Shown here piece by piece: positions 5,832-5,834 of a DNA stretch of 5,834 nt. This stretch comes from Desulfobacteraceae bacterium (GTDB lineage: Bacteria; Desulfobacterota; Desulfobacteria; Desulfobacterales; Desulfosalsimonadaceae). The stretch is taken from assembly GCA_003551985.1 (NCBI GenBank), contig PUOB01000412.1:1-5834 (forward strand). Reading direction: 5' to 3'. The notes under the pieces were generated by a model, which was given only the letters and a program-made list of their open reading frames with translations, ran no database searches and was not told where the DNA came from. The position numbers were made by a program, and so were the translations under genes. The stretch's first letter is position 1; every line of letters begins with the position of its first letter.

Positions 5832-5834
5832 AAG

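Larger units (their letters stand above)
5465..5834. other. Intergenic region upstream of the HD-GYP gene, no convincing gene
   Basis: This 370-base stretch holds the leader and probable promoter of the minus-strand HD-GYP gene (about 5465-5582) and an intermediate segment at 5590-5700. It ends in a foldback repeat. In the middle segment the only structure I note is a 5-bp hairpin, CCGGC / AAAG / GCCGG, near 5625-5638. Short open frames at 5448-5657 (+) and 5556-5744 (-) lack recognisable motifs, run over the regulatory or repeat structures, and are not called as genes. Confidence 0.6.

Overview
This 5.8 kb window carries three real protein genes and an unusual amount of repeat and hairpin DNA between them. 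The coding DNA is GC-rich and the spacers are clearly AT-richer. A fucose-nucleotide biosynthesis gene, a large lipoprotein and a response-regulator HD-GYP protein point to a free-living Gram-negative bacterium. Codon choice, the lipoprotein signal and the right-end foldback repeat, of a type I recall from sulfate-reducing Desulfobacterota (old Deltaproteobacteria), make that group my best guess. This is inference, not proof.

Layout. (1) 1-986, + strand: almost all of a GDP-L-fucose synthase gene (fcl/wcaG), missing only about its first three codons at the left edge. It is probably the tail of a surface-polysaccharide cluster lying to the left. (2) 987-1288: a 302-base AT-rich spacer with back-to-back hairpins just after the fcl stop, one of which can fold in two mutually exclusive ways. 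(3) 1289-4093, + strand: a 934-residue predicted lipoprotein with a lipase-like alpha/beta-hydrolase domain (candidate triad Ser407, Asp610, His640), a beta-rich linker and four 24/25-residue MORN/YwqK-type repeats at its C-terminus. (4) 4094-4297: the junction of two convergent genes, holding two perfect 10-bp-stem GC hairpins with two half-copies in a 25-bp tandem duplication between them. (5) 4298-5464, - strand: a receiver plus HD-GYP response regulator, a predicted cyclic-di-GMP phosphodiesterase. (6) 5465-5834: no convincing gene. It holds the leader of the HD-GYP gene with two adjacent hairpins and a possible promoter, then a roughly 125-bp imperfect foldback repeat at the right edge.

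How the parts relate. The fucose gene and the lipoprotein share a strand, but the 302-base spacer suggests separate transcription. The lipoprotein and HD-GYP genes converge and are not an operon. A theme of cell surface and sessile-motile control (fucose-containing polysaccharide, surface hydrolase, c-di-GMP turnover) is possible but rests on proximity only. The most unusual items are the hydrolase-MORN lipoprotein and the two families of palindromic repeats. I see no CRISPR array, RNA gene, transposase or toxin-antitoxin pair, and no clear new multi-gene system.
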